NCBI GenBank assembly: GCA_029571425.1
Contig: JAKPSR010000374.1
Location: forward strand, 1 to 15,069
From: Spirochaetota bacterium
GTDB lineage: Bacteria; Spirochaetota; Spirochaetia; Treponematales; Treponemataceae
Direction: 5' to 3'
DNA: 15,069 nucleotides
Both the position numbers and the translations under genes were made by a program. This document shows positions 6,543-13,285 of this stretch, piece after piece; the stretch's first letter is position 1; every line of letters starts with the position of its first letter. The notes below the pieces were generated by a model, which was given only the letters and a program-made list of their open reading frames with translations, made no database searches and was not told where the DNA came from.

Positions 6543-7739
6543 ATGATAACGCTCGAGAACATTAACGTCCGCCCGGACCTAAAGTCCGCGTTCTCCTACC
6601 GCCAGATCGGCTCCCTGACCCGCGAGGTCGAGCCGATCGACGTCAGCGCGTCGGTTGAGTCCGTAATGGACTTTTTCCAAAACAACCCGACGCACACGGC
6701 CCTTCCGATCGAGCGGAACGGCGCCCTCCTCGGGATACTCGGCCGCTCCGACATCGAGCGCCTATCGGAATCGGCGTGGGCGCGCTTTTGGCAGAAGGAA
6801 CTCGACGCCTACATCCAAGCGCCGCTCGTCTCCCTGCGCGCCGACGATTATATCGAGAAGAACGTCGAGCAGGTGCTTGAGCTTAATACCGAGAAGGGCG
6901 CGCGGCACTTCGCCGTGTTCTATCGCAAGAGCTTCTTCGGCATCGTCAATCTGCAGGACATGCTCGCGCGCATCACCGAGATGCGCGCCCAGGAGATGGA
7001 GAAGGCCCGTCAGGTGCAAAAAAACCTCCTTGAGTCCTCTAACTGCCCGAAGGACGGGCGCTACTCCCTTATCGCGTGGAACCGGATGGCGAGCGAGGTA
7101 GGCGGGGATTTCTACAAGGACTTTTGCCTTGACGGCGGTTCGCGCCGCGTCATCGGTTGCTTCGACGTGTCGGGAAAGAACCTGGCGGCCTCCCTGTCGA
7201 CGATGGCGGTCGGCGCCTTCTTCTCTGCACTCAAGCACTTCGACATCGGCGGGAAATTCGGCCAAGAGCTGACGCGCCGACTTGACGGCTTCGTCGACGA
7301 CCTTACGCCTCCCGACACATTCATCACGGCGGCATTGCTGTACGTCGACTTGGCGGAAGGGACGCTGACCATCCAAAACTGCGGACACACCCCGATTTAC
7401 CTCTTCATCCCCGGAGAGGATCGCCGCGTCGTCGGCAAGACGATGCCGGCGAACATGGCGCCCCTCGGGATGGGCGTCGTGTCGTCCGAGGAAAACACGG
7501 CGTACCGAGTGCCGATCTCGCGCGGCCTTCGGGTCGTCTCCTACACCGATGGGCTGACCGACATGGTGGATCCCGACGGGGAGCGATACGGTGACGATCG
7601 GGCGAGGGATCTTATCGCGGGTACCTACGGGAAGAGCGAGGCGGAGACGCGCGCCGCATTCTCGAAGGCCATCGACGGATGGGTTTCCGACGCCCTGCAG
7701 GCCGACGACATCACCATCCTCGATCTCCGCTTCCTGTAG
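6543..7739 (+). CDS. CBS-domain PP2C-type (RsbU/SpoIIE-like) serine phosphatase
   Basis: The product is 398 aa with no membrane segment, so it is probably cytoplasmic. Residues about 20-75 and 90-150 form a CBS-like pair (S-V-M-D-F-F ... L-L-G-I-L-G-R-S-D-I and a second half ending F-F-G-I-V-N-L-Q-D-M), a module that often binds adenine nucleotides. A short helix (about 150-165, E-M-E-K-A-R-Q-V-Q-K-N-L-L) links it to the phosphatase, as in other RsbU-type proteins. The catalytic domain has the metal-binding and core motifs: E-V-G-G-D-F-Y (185-191), C-F-D-V-S-G-K-N (about 205-212), N-C-G-H-T-P-I-Y, S-Y-T-D-G-L-T-D (about 333-340) and A-D-D-I-T-I-L-D near the C-terminus. The family dephosphorylates anti-sigma-antagonist proteins in partner-switching pathways. 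No such partner is encoded in this window. ATG 6543 has no Shine-Dalgarno. Confidence 0.9.
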   Translation: MITLENINVRPDLKSAFSYRQIGSLTREVEPIDVSASVESVMDFFQNNPTHTALPIERNGALLGILGRSDIERLSESAWARFWQKELDAYIQAPLVSLRADDYIEKNVEQVLELNTEKGARHFAVFYRKSFFGIVNLQDMLARITEMRAQEMEKARQVQKNLLESSNCPKDGRYSLIAWNRMASEVGGDFYKDFCLDGGSRRVIGCFDVSGKNLAASLSTMAVGAFFSALKHFDIGGKFGQELTRRLDGFVDDLTPPDTFITAALLYVDLAEGTLTIQNCGHTPIYLFIPGEDRRVVGKTMPANMAPLGMGVVSSEENTAYRVPISRGLRVVSYTDGLTDMVDPDGERYGDDRARDLIAGTYGKSEAETRAAFSKAIDGWVSDALQADDITILDLRFL

Positions 7740-7757
7740 CGCGGAGGGGCCCGCCTG

Positions 7758-7766
7758 TGCTATAGT
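7758..7766 (+). promoter_or_regulatory. Extended -10 promoter of the alpha/beta-hydrolase gene, predicted leaderless
   Basis: TG-C-TATAGT (TGn plus a 5/6 -10 at 7761-7766) ends 6 nt before ATG 7773, the same geometry as at 6531. No good -35 is present, as is common for extended -10 promoters. The gap of 33 nt after the phosphatase stop contains GGAGG (7743-7747), but it is 25 nt from the ATG, too far to serve it. Confidence 0.55.
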
Positions 7767-7772
7767 CGTCTC

Positions 7773-8675
7773 ATGGCGTCTGATCCCCGTTTGCTGAAAA
7801 CCGCCGGAAAGATTTTTCGGAAGGCCGCGTACAACCCAAAGACCCCGATCCGCTCCCTCAGGCAGCACTATGACGCCGTCTTCGCCGTCAAGGCGTTGCC
7901 AAACAACATCGACCTTCGCCAGGAGGAGATCGGGACGATCGCCGCCGACCTCCTCGTCCCGGAGCTCGCCCTCGGGCGCCGCACGATACTGTACGCCCAC
8001 GGCGGCTGGTACTCGTTGGGGTCTCGCCTCGCCTCGCGCAATCTCTGCGCGTCCCTCGCCCACGAGAGCGCGACGCGTCTCGTCATCCCTGAGTACCGGC
8101 TCGCGCCCGAGTATCCCTTCCCGACGGCGCTTGAGGACCTATACAACTCATACGCGTGGATACTGCGCCAGGGCACGGCTCCATCCGAGGTGGTATTCGC
8201 CGGCGACGGTTCGGGCGCGGCGCTCGCGATCTCGCTCGTGCACTACCTGGAAACGAAGGGAGTACCCCGGCCGGCGGGCGTCGTCGCGATCTCGCCCTGG
8301 GTCGACCTTACCTGCTCGGGACCGTCCTTCTCGGCGCGGAAGTCCGGCGACCCGATCCTTTCGCGCGACGCTCTCGTCTCCCTGTCGCATCAATACACCT
8401 ACCAAAGCAACTTTCAGAACCCGCACGTCTCGCCGATCTTCGGGGACTTCTCGCTTTTTCCACCCCTGTTCGTCCAGTACGGAACCGAGGAGATACTCCG
8501 CGGCGACGCGGCGCGGCTCGCCGAACGCGCTCGCGCGGCCGGGGTCGAGGTCGTCGAGGACGCATGGGACGGGATGTGGCACCTCTTCCAGGCGATCGAT
8601 ACCCTGACGCCGAACGCCCACCTCGCCGTGCGAAAGATCGGCCAGTGGGTGCGCGCGCTTCGCGGCGAAAGATAA
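7773..8675 (+). CDS. HSL-family alpha/beta hydrolase with an atypical active site
   Basis: The 300-aa protein resembles hormone-sensitive-lipase-type esterases. It has an H-G-G-W oxyanion-type motif (76-79), the family block E-Y-R-L-A-P-E-Y-P-F-P-T-A-L-E-D (107-122), and a C-terminal G-M-W-H-L-F with the expected catalytic His270. Two other triad positions are abnormal. The nucleophile elbow, normally G-D-S-A-G-G, reads G-D-G-S-G-A (144-149), so the usual Ser position is Gly and a Ser sits one residue later without the G-x-S-x-G frame. The acid position, normally D-E in G-S-D-E, reads G-T-E-E (237-240). The protein may be a pseudo-enzyme, or use a shifted Ser and a Glu acid. No signal peptide is seen. 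The stop lies 4 nt before the next ATG, so it is probably co-transcribed with the U32 gene. Confidence 0.85.
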   Translation: MASDPRLLKTAGKIFRKAAYNPKTPIRSLRQHYDAVFAVKALPNNIDLRQEEIGTIAADLLVPELALGRRTILYAHGGWYSLGSRLASRNLCASLAHESATRLVIPEYRLAPEYPFPTALEDLYNSYAWILRQGTAPSEVVFAGDGSGAALAISLVHYLETKGVPRPAGVVAISPWVDLTCSGPSFSARKSGDPILSRDALVSLSHQYTYQSNFQNPHVSPIFGDFSLFPPLFVQYGTEEILRGDAARLAERARAAGVEVVEDAWDGMWHLFQAIDTLTPNAHLAVRKIGQWVRALRGER

Positions 8676-8679
8676 TCCC

Positions 8680-9930
8680 ATGGAACTCGTCTCGCCGGCG
8701 GGGAGCGCCGAGAAGCTCGCTTACGCGTGGGAGTACGGCGCGGACGCCGCCTACGTCGGCCTTTCCCGATTCTCGCTCCGAGCGAAGGCCGAAAACCTCG
8801 GCGCCGACGATTGGCAAGAGGTCGCCCGCCTGAAGGCCGCGTACGCCGCAAGGGGCACCCCTAAGCGCCTTTTCTGCGCCGTCAACGCGGTGTTTCATAA
8901 CGACGACGTCCGCGATCTCATTTCCTCGCTCGACGAAATGGCACGCTACCCTTTCGACGCATTCATACTCCAGGACATCGGGATCGCGCCGATACTCCGC
9001 GAGCGCTTCCCCGGCGCGGCGCTGCACCTCAGCACGCAGGCGAACTGCGTCAACGCTTGGTCGGCCCGCGCGTGGCGGGATCTCGGTTTTCGCCGCGTGG
9101 TCCTCGGCCGGGAAGCGAGTCTGGCCGAGATTCGGGAGATCAAGGACGCCTGCCCCGACCTCGAGATCGAGTGCTTCGCGCACGGAGCGATGTGCATCGC
9201 CTACTCGGGCCGATGCCTGATGAGCGCCTACCTCGCGGGACGCAGCGCGAACGCCGGAAGCTGTAGTCATCCGTGCCGCTGGGAATGGAAGGCGCTCGCG
9301 CGCTCTGAGGACTTACTCCTCGAGGAACGCGAGCGGCCGGGCGAGTACTTCCCCGTCGTCGAGGGCGACGACTATACCGCGCTTTTCTCGTCGCGCGACC
9401 TTTGCATGATAGATCACGTCGCCGAGATGCGAGACGCCGGCGTCGACTCGCTCAAAATCGAAGGAAGGATGAAGAGCATATACTACGTCGCCTTGGTGAC
9501 GCAGGCCTACCGAAAGAGGATAGACGAGGCCGCGGGGTTGATCGCGGCGGCCGATGCTGAGCCGTTCGCGCGGGAGGTGCTGAACGTTCCGCACCGGGCG
9601 TACGGCACGGGGTTCTATTTCTCGCGCGAGGACGCGAACCAGGCGACGCGCGGGGGAACCGACGGCCCCTACCTGCTCGCGGGAACGATTGGACCGCGCT
9701 CAGGCGAGAGGACGTGGGCGTTCAACGCGATGAACAAGATCGTCGCGGGCGAGCCAATCGAGTTCGTCGGCCCGGGGATCGCGTCGATCACGGCCGGGGA
9801 CTACGAATTCGTCGATCCCGAGACGGGGGAGCGCCTCGAGTGGGTGAGCCATGGCCACCCGGCGTTGATCAGGGTCGACGCGCCGATCGAGGAGCGCTTC
9901 CTCGCGCGCGTCCGGAAACCCGCGCGATAA
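8680..9930 (+). CDS. U32 family protein, TrhP/YrrO-like (tRNA U34 hydroxylation)
   Basis: The 416-aa protein begins M-E-L-V-S-P-A-G, the usual U32 N-terminus. It carries the family signature E-C-F-x-H-G-A-M-C-x4-G-R-C-L-M-S (164-182), followed by A-N-A-G-S-C-x-H-P-C-R-W, giving conserved Cys172, Cys179, Cys195 and Cys199. This Cys set and the R-C-x-x-S ... P-C-R-W block match the TrhP (YegQ/YrrO) group. Despite the 'peptidase U32' name, members of that group are needed for prephenate-dependent 5-hydroxyuridine formation at tRNA position 34. The length fits YrrO better than the short U32 forms. Function by family is fairly safe; the exact subgroup is inference, and RlhA (23S rRNA hydroxylation) is the main alternative. 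There is no strong Shine-Dalgarno; the preceding stop is 4 nt upstream, so re-initiation is likely. It converges on phoU. Confidence 0.85.
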   Translation: MELVSPAGSAEKLAYAWEYGADAAYVGLSRFSLRAKAENLGADDWQEVARLKAAYAARGTPKRLFCAVNAVFHNDDVRDLISSLDEMARYPFDAFILQDIGIAPILRERFPGAALHLSTQANCVNAWSARAWRDLGFRRVVLGREASLAEIREIKDACPDLEIECFAHGAMCIAYSGRCLMSAYLAGRSANAGSCSHPCRWEWKALARSEDLLLEERERPGEYFPVVEGDDYTALFSSRDLCMIDHVAEMRDAGVDSLKIEGRMKSIYYVALVTQAYRKRIDEAAGLIAAADAEPFAREVLNVPHRAYGTGFYFSREDANQATRGGTDGPYLLAGTIGPRSGERTWAFNAMNKIVAGEPIEFVGPGIASITAGDYEFVDPETGERLEWVSHGHPALIRVDAPIEERFLARVRKPAR

Positions 9931-9971
9931 CCGACGCGCGGTAACCGCCGCCGGCGCCGGGGCTTAGCCTT

Positions 9972-10649
9972 CTACTCAGCCTGACGCGCGGCGCGGCCCA
10001 GGTCGACGATGTCGCCGCGCACGGCGAAGACGACCCACTCGCAAATGGTGGTCACGTGGTCGCCGAGCCGCTCGAGATCCTTCGCTATCGAAAGAAACCT
10101 GTATAGCTGCCGCATCTCGGCCTCGTCCGTCGGCCGCTCGGCGAGAAGCTCCCGAATGAGCTCCTTCTTGCGGGCGTCGATCTCGGCGTCGCGCGACGCG
10201 GTCGCGGTCGCCCGTGACTCATCGTCCTCGATGTACGCCGTAATCGAGTCGCGGATCATGCCGGCGCCCGCGCGCGCCATCTCGGCGATCCTGGGCACGT
10301 ACTTGGCGTAGACCGACGGGTCCTTCTTCGCCGTGAGCTTCGCGAGGTGCACGGCGTAATCACCGATTCGCTCAAGGTTCGCGAGGACCTTGATCGATGT
10401 CACGATCTTCCTGAGGTCGCGCGCGACTGGCGACTGGAGAAGAAGGAGCGTCACGCTCTCGCCCTCGAGCCTCGCCTGCATCGCGTCGACCTCCTCGTCC
10501 CGGGCGACGAGGTCCATGGCGCGCGAACCGTCCCCCTCCTCGAATGCGGAGGTCGCGTCGAGGAGGAATTCCTCCACCATTGTCCCCATATACAGTATGT
10601 CGCGGTAATAGGCCGCGAGTTTCCCGTCGAGTCCCGTTCTCGTGGTCAT
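9972..10649 (-). CDS. phoU: Phosphate transport/Pho regulon regulator
   Basis: The 225-aa all-helical protein consists of two PhoU repeats. Each carries the metal-binding E-x-x-x-D motif: N-L-E-R-I-G-D (E93, D97) and D-L-E-R-L-G-D (E193, D197). PhoU links the Pst transporter to the PhoR/PhoB-type two-component system and holds the Pho response off when phosphate is plentiful. ATG 10649 is preceded by GGAAGGAG 8 nt upstream, a clear Shine-Dalgarno. It lies 32 nt downstream of the pstB stop and is surely in the same transcript. No phoR or phoB is encoded in the window. The gene is convergent with the U32 gene, and I see no terminator in the 41-nt gap. Confidence 0.95.
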   Translation of the reverse strand: MTTRTGLDGKLAAYYRDILYMGTMVEEFLLDATSAFEEGDGSRAMDLVARDEEVDAMQARLEGESVTLLLLQSPVARDLRKIVTSIKVLANLERIGDYAVHLAKLTAKKDPSVYAKYVPRIAEMARAGAGMIRDSITAYIEDDESRATATASRDAEIDARKKELIRELLAERPTDEAEMRQLYRFLSIAKDLERLGDHVTTICEWVVFAVRGDIVDLGRAARQAE

Positions 10650-10681
10650 CTGCTTCGCTCCTTCCGCCGGATCGGGCGGTC

Positions 10682-11449
10682 TCAGCCGAACCGGCCGGTA
10701 ATGTAATCCTCGGTCCTGCGGTCTCGGGGATTATAGAACATCCCGCGCGTGTCGCCGTACTCGACGAGGAACCCCCGCCGCTCCGAGTCGATCATGAAAA
10801 AGGCCGTGTAGTCGGATATGCGCGAGGCTTGCTGCATGTTATGGGTGACGATGACGATGGTGAAGCGCTCCTTAAGCTCGGCGCAGAGATCCTCGATGCG
10901 GGCGGTCGATATCGGGTCGAGCGCGCTCGTCGGTTCGTCCATCAAGATGACTTCAGGCCGCACGGCAAGCGCGCGCGCGATGCAGAGCCGTTGCTGCTGC
11001 CCGCCCGAGAGCCCCAGGGCGCTCTTGGCGAGCCGATCCTTCACCTCGTCCCAGAGCGCCGCGTCGCGAAGGCTTTGCTCCACCAATGAGTCGAGCTCGG
11101 CGCGCGGCATCCTTGGGTTCGCGAGGCGCGGGCCGTACGCGACGTTATCGTACACGCTCATCGGAAACGGGTTGGGCTTTTGGAAGACCATCCCGACACG
11201 GCTTCGGAGCTCGAGCACGTCGTAGTCGGAGTAGATGTCGCGGCCCTCGAAGAGCACGCTTCCCTCGACGCGGGATCCCGGAACGGTGTCGTTCATCCGG
11301 TTCAGGGTGCGGAGGAAGGTCGACTTTCCGCACCCGGACGGACCGATGAACGCGGTTATCGCGTTCCGCTCGATCTCCATGTTGACCTCGGCGAGGGCGT
11401 GGTGGGTCCCGTACCAAAAATGCATGTCGGTAACCGAGAAGGCTTTCAT
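10682..11449 (-). CDS. pstB: Phosphate ABC transporter ATP-binding subunit
   Basis: PstB (255 aa) is the ATPase that energises high-affinity phosphate import by the PstSCAB complex at the inner membrane. All ABC motifs are present: Walker A G-P-S-G-C-G-K-S-T (36-44), Q-loop Q90 in V-F-Q-K-P-N-P-F-P (a PstB hallmark), signature L-S-G-G-Q (147-151), Walker B I-L-M-D-E-P with D-loop S-A-L-D-P, and switch His203 in V-T-H-N-M. The length is normal. Upstream comes accA, not pstA, so the permease (PstA, PstC) and PstS genes must be elsewhere or absent. A PHO-box-like repeat precedes it, and a small hairpin abuts the ATG. Confidence 0.95.
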   Translation of the reverse strand: MKAFSVTDMHFWYGTHHALAEVNMEIERNAITAFIGPSGCGKSTFLRTLNRMNDTVPGSRVEGSVLFEGRDIYSDYDVLELRSRVGMVFQKPNPFPMSVYDNVAYGPRLANPRMPRAELDSLVEQSLRDAALWDEVKDRLAKSALGLSGGQQQRLCIARALAVRPEVILMDEPTSALDPISTARIEDLCAELKERFTIVIVTHNMQQASRISDYTAFFMIDSERRGFLVEYGDTRGMFYNPRDRRTEDYITGRFG

Positions 11450-11466
11450 GCCCCAAAGGTAGGGGC
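11450..11466 (-). promoter_or_regulatory. Hairpin abutting the pstB start codon
   Basis: On the minus strand GCCCC, a 7-nt loop (TACCTTT) and GGGGC end directly at the ATG. The GGGG is the only G-rich stretch near the start, so the stem would hide the nearest thing to a Shine-Dalgarno. It is short and may be chance. Confidence 0.35.
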
Positions 11467-11470
11467 AACG

Positions 11471-11509
11471 GGTTATCCGTGGATGAGGGTTTCGTTAAAA
11501 AACGGTTAA
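11471..11509 (-). promoter_or_regulatory. PHO-box-like repeat upstream of pstB
   Basis: Reading toward pstB: TTAACC (11509-11504), TTAACG (11498-11493), a degenerate CTCATC (11487-11482) and ATAACC (11476-11471). The four hexamers are phased at exactly 11 bp. PhoB/PhoP boxes are direct repeats with 11-bp periodicity, and the Bacillus PhoP core is TTAACA-like. Position and phasing suit a phosphate-starvation regulator, but the binding protein is not in the window. Confidence 0.5.
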
Positions 11510-11531
11510 AGGCAGCCCGAGCGCGGCGAGC

Positions 11532-11557
11532 GGCGCGGGGAACAAGATCCCCGCGCC
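11532..11557 (-). other. Strong hairpin between accA and pstB, without a U-tract
   Basis: A perfect 10-bp arm pair (GGCGCGGGGA with TCCCCGCGCC) encloses a 6-nt loop, starting 8 nt after the accA stop. Neither side has a T-run, so it is not a standard intrinsic terminator. It could protect the acc mRNA 3' end, weaken read-through, or work with Rho. Confidence 0.6.
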
Positions 11558-11564
11558 ACGCCGG

Positions 11565-12488
11565 TCATTCCTCGGTGTAATGCCCGAACTTTCTGATTTT
11601 TTGGTTTCGATAGCGCACGAGAACGGCGGGATTGCGGGGCATCAAGTCCTCAAGGTCGCGGACGACCGCCTCCTTGATCAACCTGCTCGACTCGGCAGGA
11701 TCGACGTGTGCGCCGCCCTTCGGCTCGGCAATAATCCCATTGCATATCCGCATCTCGAGCAGGTCCTCGGCCGTGATCTTCATCTTTCCGGCCGCGTTCT
11801 TCGCCTGCGAGGCGTCGCGGAGCAGGATCGAGGCGTATCCCTCGGGCGAGATGACCGAGTAGACGGCGTTCTCGAGCATGTAGATCTTGTCGCCGACGCC
11901 GATGCCGAGCGCGCCGCCCGAGCCGCCCTCGCCGATGATGATGCAAATAATCGGGGTCTTGAGCTGGCTGAACTCGCGAAGATTCACCGCGATCGCCTCG
12001 CCGATCCCGCGCTCCTCGGCGCCGAGGCCGGGGAACGCGCCCTGGGTATCGATCAGCGTAATGATCGGTCGATGGAATTTCTCGGCCTGGCGCGCGAGGC
12101 GCAGTGCCTTGCGGTAGCCTTCGGGATTCGCCATACCGCCGTTCCGGGCGACGGTCTCCTTGAGGTTCCGCCCCTTCTGGTTACCGATGATGGTGACCGG
12201 AATCCCGTTTATAAAGCCGATGCCGCCGATCAGCGCCGGGTCGTCGCCGAAGTGGCGATCGCCGTGCAGCTCGATAAAGTCGTCGCAGATATTGGCGATC
12301 ACGTCGAGGGCGCGCGGGCGGTCGGGATTTCGGGCGAGCTCGACGCGCTGCCACGCGCGGGTAGACGCGGATCCCTCGTCGACCTTCTCCGTTATCTTCT
12401 TAATCTCATCGCTGATGTCGATCCCCGCCTCGGCGGCGAGCCGCTGCAGCTCCTCGACGCGGGAAAGAACTTTCTTGGGCGTGCTCAC
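11565..12488 (-). CDS. accA: Acetyl-CoA carboxylase carboxyltransferase subunit alpha
   Basis: AccA (307 aa) and AccD form the A2D2 carboxyltransferase that moves CO2 from carboxybiotin to acetyl-CoA to make malonyl-CoA. Family motifs are clear: an N-terminal helical region, D-T-Q-G-A-F-P-G-L-G-A-E-E-R-G, the oxyanion-type G-E-G-G-S-G-G-A-L-G-I-G, and S-V-I-S-P-E-G-Y-A-S-I-L. The length is close to normal. The start is GTG 12488, supported by AAAGGAGG 6 nt upstream and by the overlap with the accD stop (GTGA). It is the last gene of the acc operon; a strong hairpin and 115 nt separate it from pstB. Confidence 0.96.
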   Translation of the reverse strand: MSTPKKVLSRVEELQRLAAEAGIDISDEIKKITEKVDEGSASTRAWQRVELARNPDRPRALDVIANICDDFIELHGDRHFGDDPALIGGIGFINGIPVTIIGNQKGRNLKETVARNGGMANPEGYRKALRLARQAEKFHRPIITLIDTQGAFPGLGAEERGIGEAIAVNLREFSQLKTPIICIIIGEGGSGGALGIGVGDKIYMLENAVYSVISPEGYASILLRDASQAKNAAGKMKITAEDLLEMRICNGIIAEPKGGAHVDPAESSRLIKEAVVRDLEDLMPRNPAVLVRYRNQKIRKFGHYTEE

Positions 12489-13285
12489 GCGGCGCCTCCT
12501 TTCTTGTCACCGGACGCGGGGCGATGGGCCTTCAGGAGCTTGACGAAAAGATCGCGTTGTTCCTTCCGCGGCGCGACGATGTCGACGAAGCCCTTCTCGA
12601 GCTGGAACTCGGCCCGCTGGAAGCCGGTCGGCAGGGTTTGCTTCATAGTACCCTCGATGACGCGGGGACCGGCGAAGCCGATCAGGGCGCCGGGCTCGGC
12701 GATCGCGACGTCGCCAAGCATGGCGAAGCTCGCGGTGACCCCGCCGGTCGTCGGGTCGCAGAGGACGACGAACAGGGGCAGGCCCTCGCGGTCGAGCTCG
12801 GCCGCGGCGCTCGCGGTCTTCGCCATCTGCATCAGGGAGAAAATTCCCTCCTGCATCCGCGCGCCGCCGGAGGTGGCGTACACGATGACGGGGCACTTAT
12901 TCTCGACGCCTTTGAGTATGGCGCGGGTGATCTTCTCGCCGACGACCGAGCCCATCGAGCCGCCCATGAAGCTGAACGACATCAGGGCGAGGACGACGGG
13001 CATTCCCTCGATCTCGCACGTACCGGTAATCACGGCCTCATCGAGGTTCGACTTCCGGGCTGCCTCGGAGAGTTTCTCCTCGTAGCCGTCCATCTCGATC
13101 GGGTTAAGGCTCCGCATCGCCTTGCAGAATTCGCTGAAGGTTCCCTCGTCGGCGAGGTACGCGATGCGGTCCTTTGGCTCCATGCGAAAGTGGTGGCCGC
13201 AGGAGGGGCAGACGAGCAGGTTCGCCTTCAGGGAAGCCGCGTCGAGCTCGGACTTGCACGACGGGCAGGGTGTCTTGTCGCTCAC
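12485..13285 (-). CDS. accD: Acetyl-CoA carboxylase carboxyltransferase subunit beta
   Basis: AccD is the zinc-ribbon subunit of the carboxyltransferase. From GTG 13285 it is 266 aa, at the short end for the family. The zinc ribbon is at the very N-terminus: C7-x2-C10 ... C26-x2-C29. The crotonase-like core has S-F-S-F-M-G-G-S-M-G-S-V-V-G-E and T-S-G-G-A-R-M-Q-E-G. The start is decided by GGAGG 7 nt upstream and by GTGA overlap with the accC stop. The same reading frame is open far upstream across accC, which could be mistaken for a longer protein, but that part is an Arg/Pro-rich out-of-frame shadow. Confidence 0.96.
   Translation of the reverse strand: MSDKTPCPSCKSELDAASLKANLLVCPSCGHHFRMEPKDRIAYLADEGTFSEFCKAMRSLNPIEMDGYEEKLSEAARKSNLDEAVITGTCEIEGMPVVLALMSFSFMGGSMGSVVGEKITRAILKGVENKCPVIVYATSGGARMQEGIFSLMQMAKTASAAAELDREGLPLFVVLCDPTTGGVTASFAMLGDVAIAEPGALIGFAGPRVIEGTMKQTLPTGFQRAEFQLEKGFVDIVAPRKEQRDLFVKLLKAHRPASGDKKGGAA

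Noticed and set aside
5252..6565. 437-codon plus-strand open frame overlapping the HEAT region
   Set aside because: It is extremely Arg/Pro/Gly-rich with no motif; the overlapping frame shows HEAT repeats.
6762..8063. 433-codon open frame on the minus strand opposite the phosphatase and hydrolase genes
   Set aside because: It lies antisense to two genes with clear family motifs, has no recognisable domain or ribosome-binding site, and is the expected mirror frame in GC-rich DNA.
9931..9971. Terminator between the convergent U32 and phoU genes
   Set aside because: The gap is GC-rich with partial inverted repeats, but there is no clear stem followed by a T-run on either strand.
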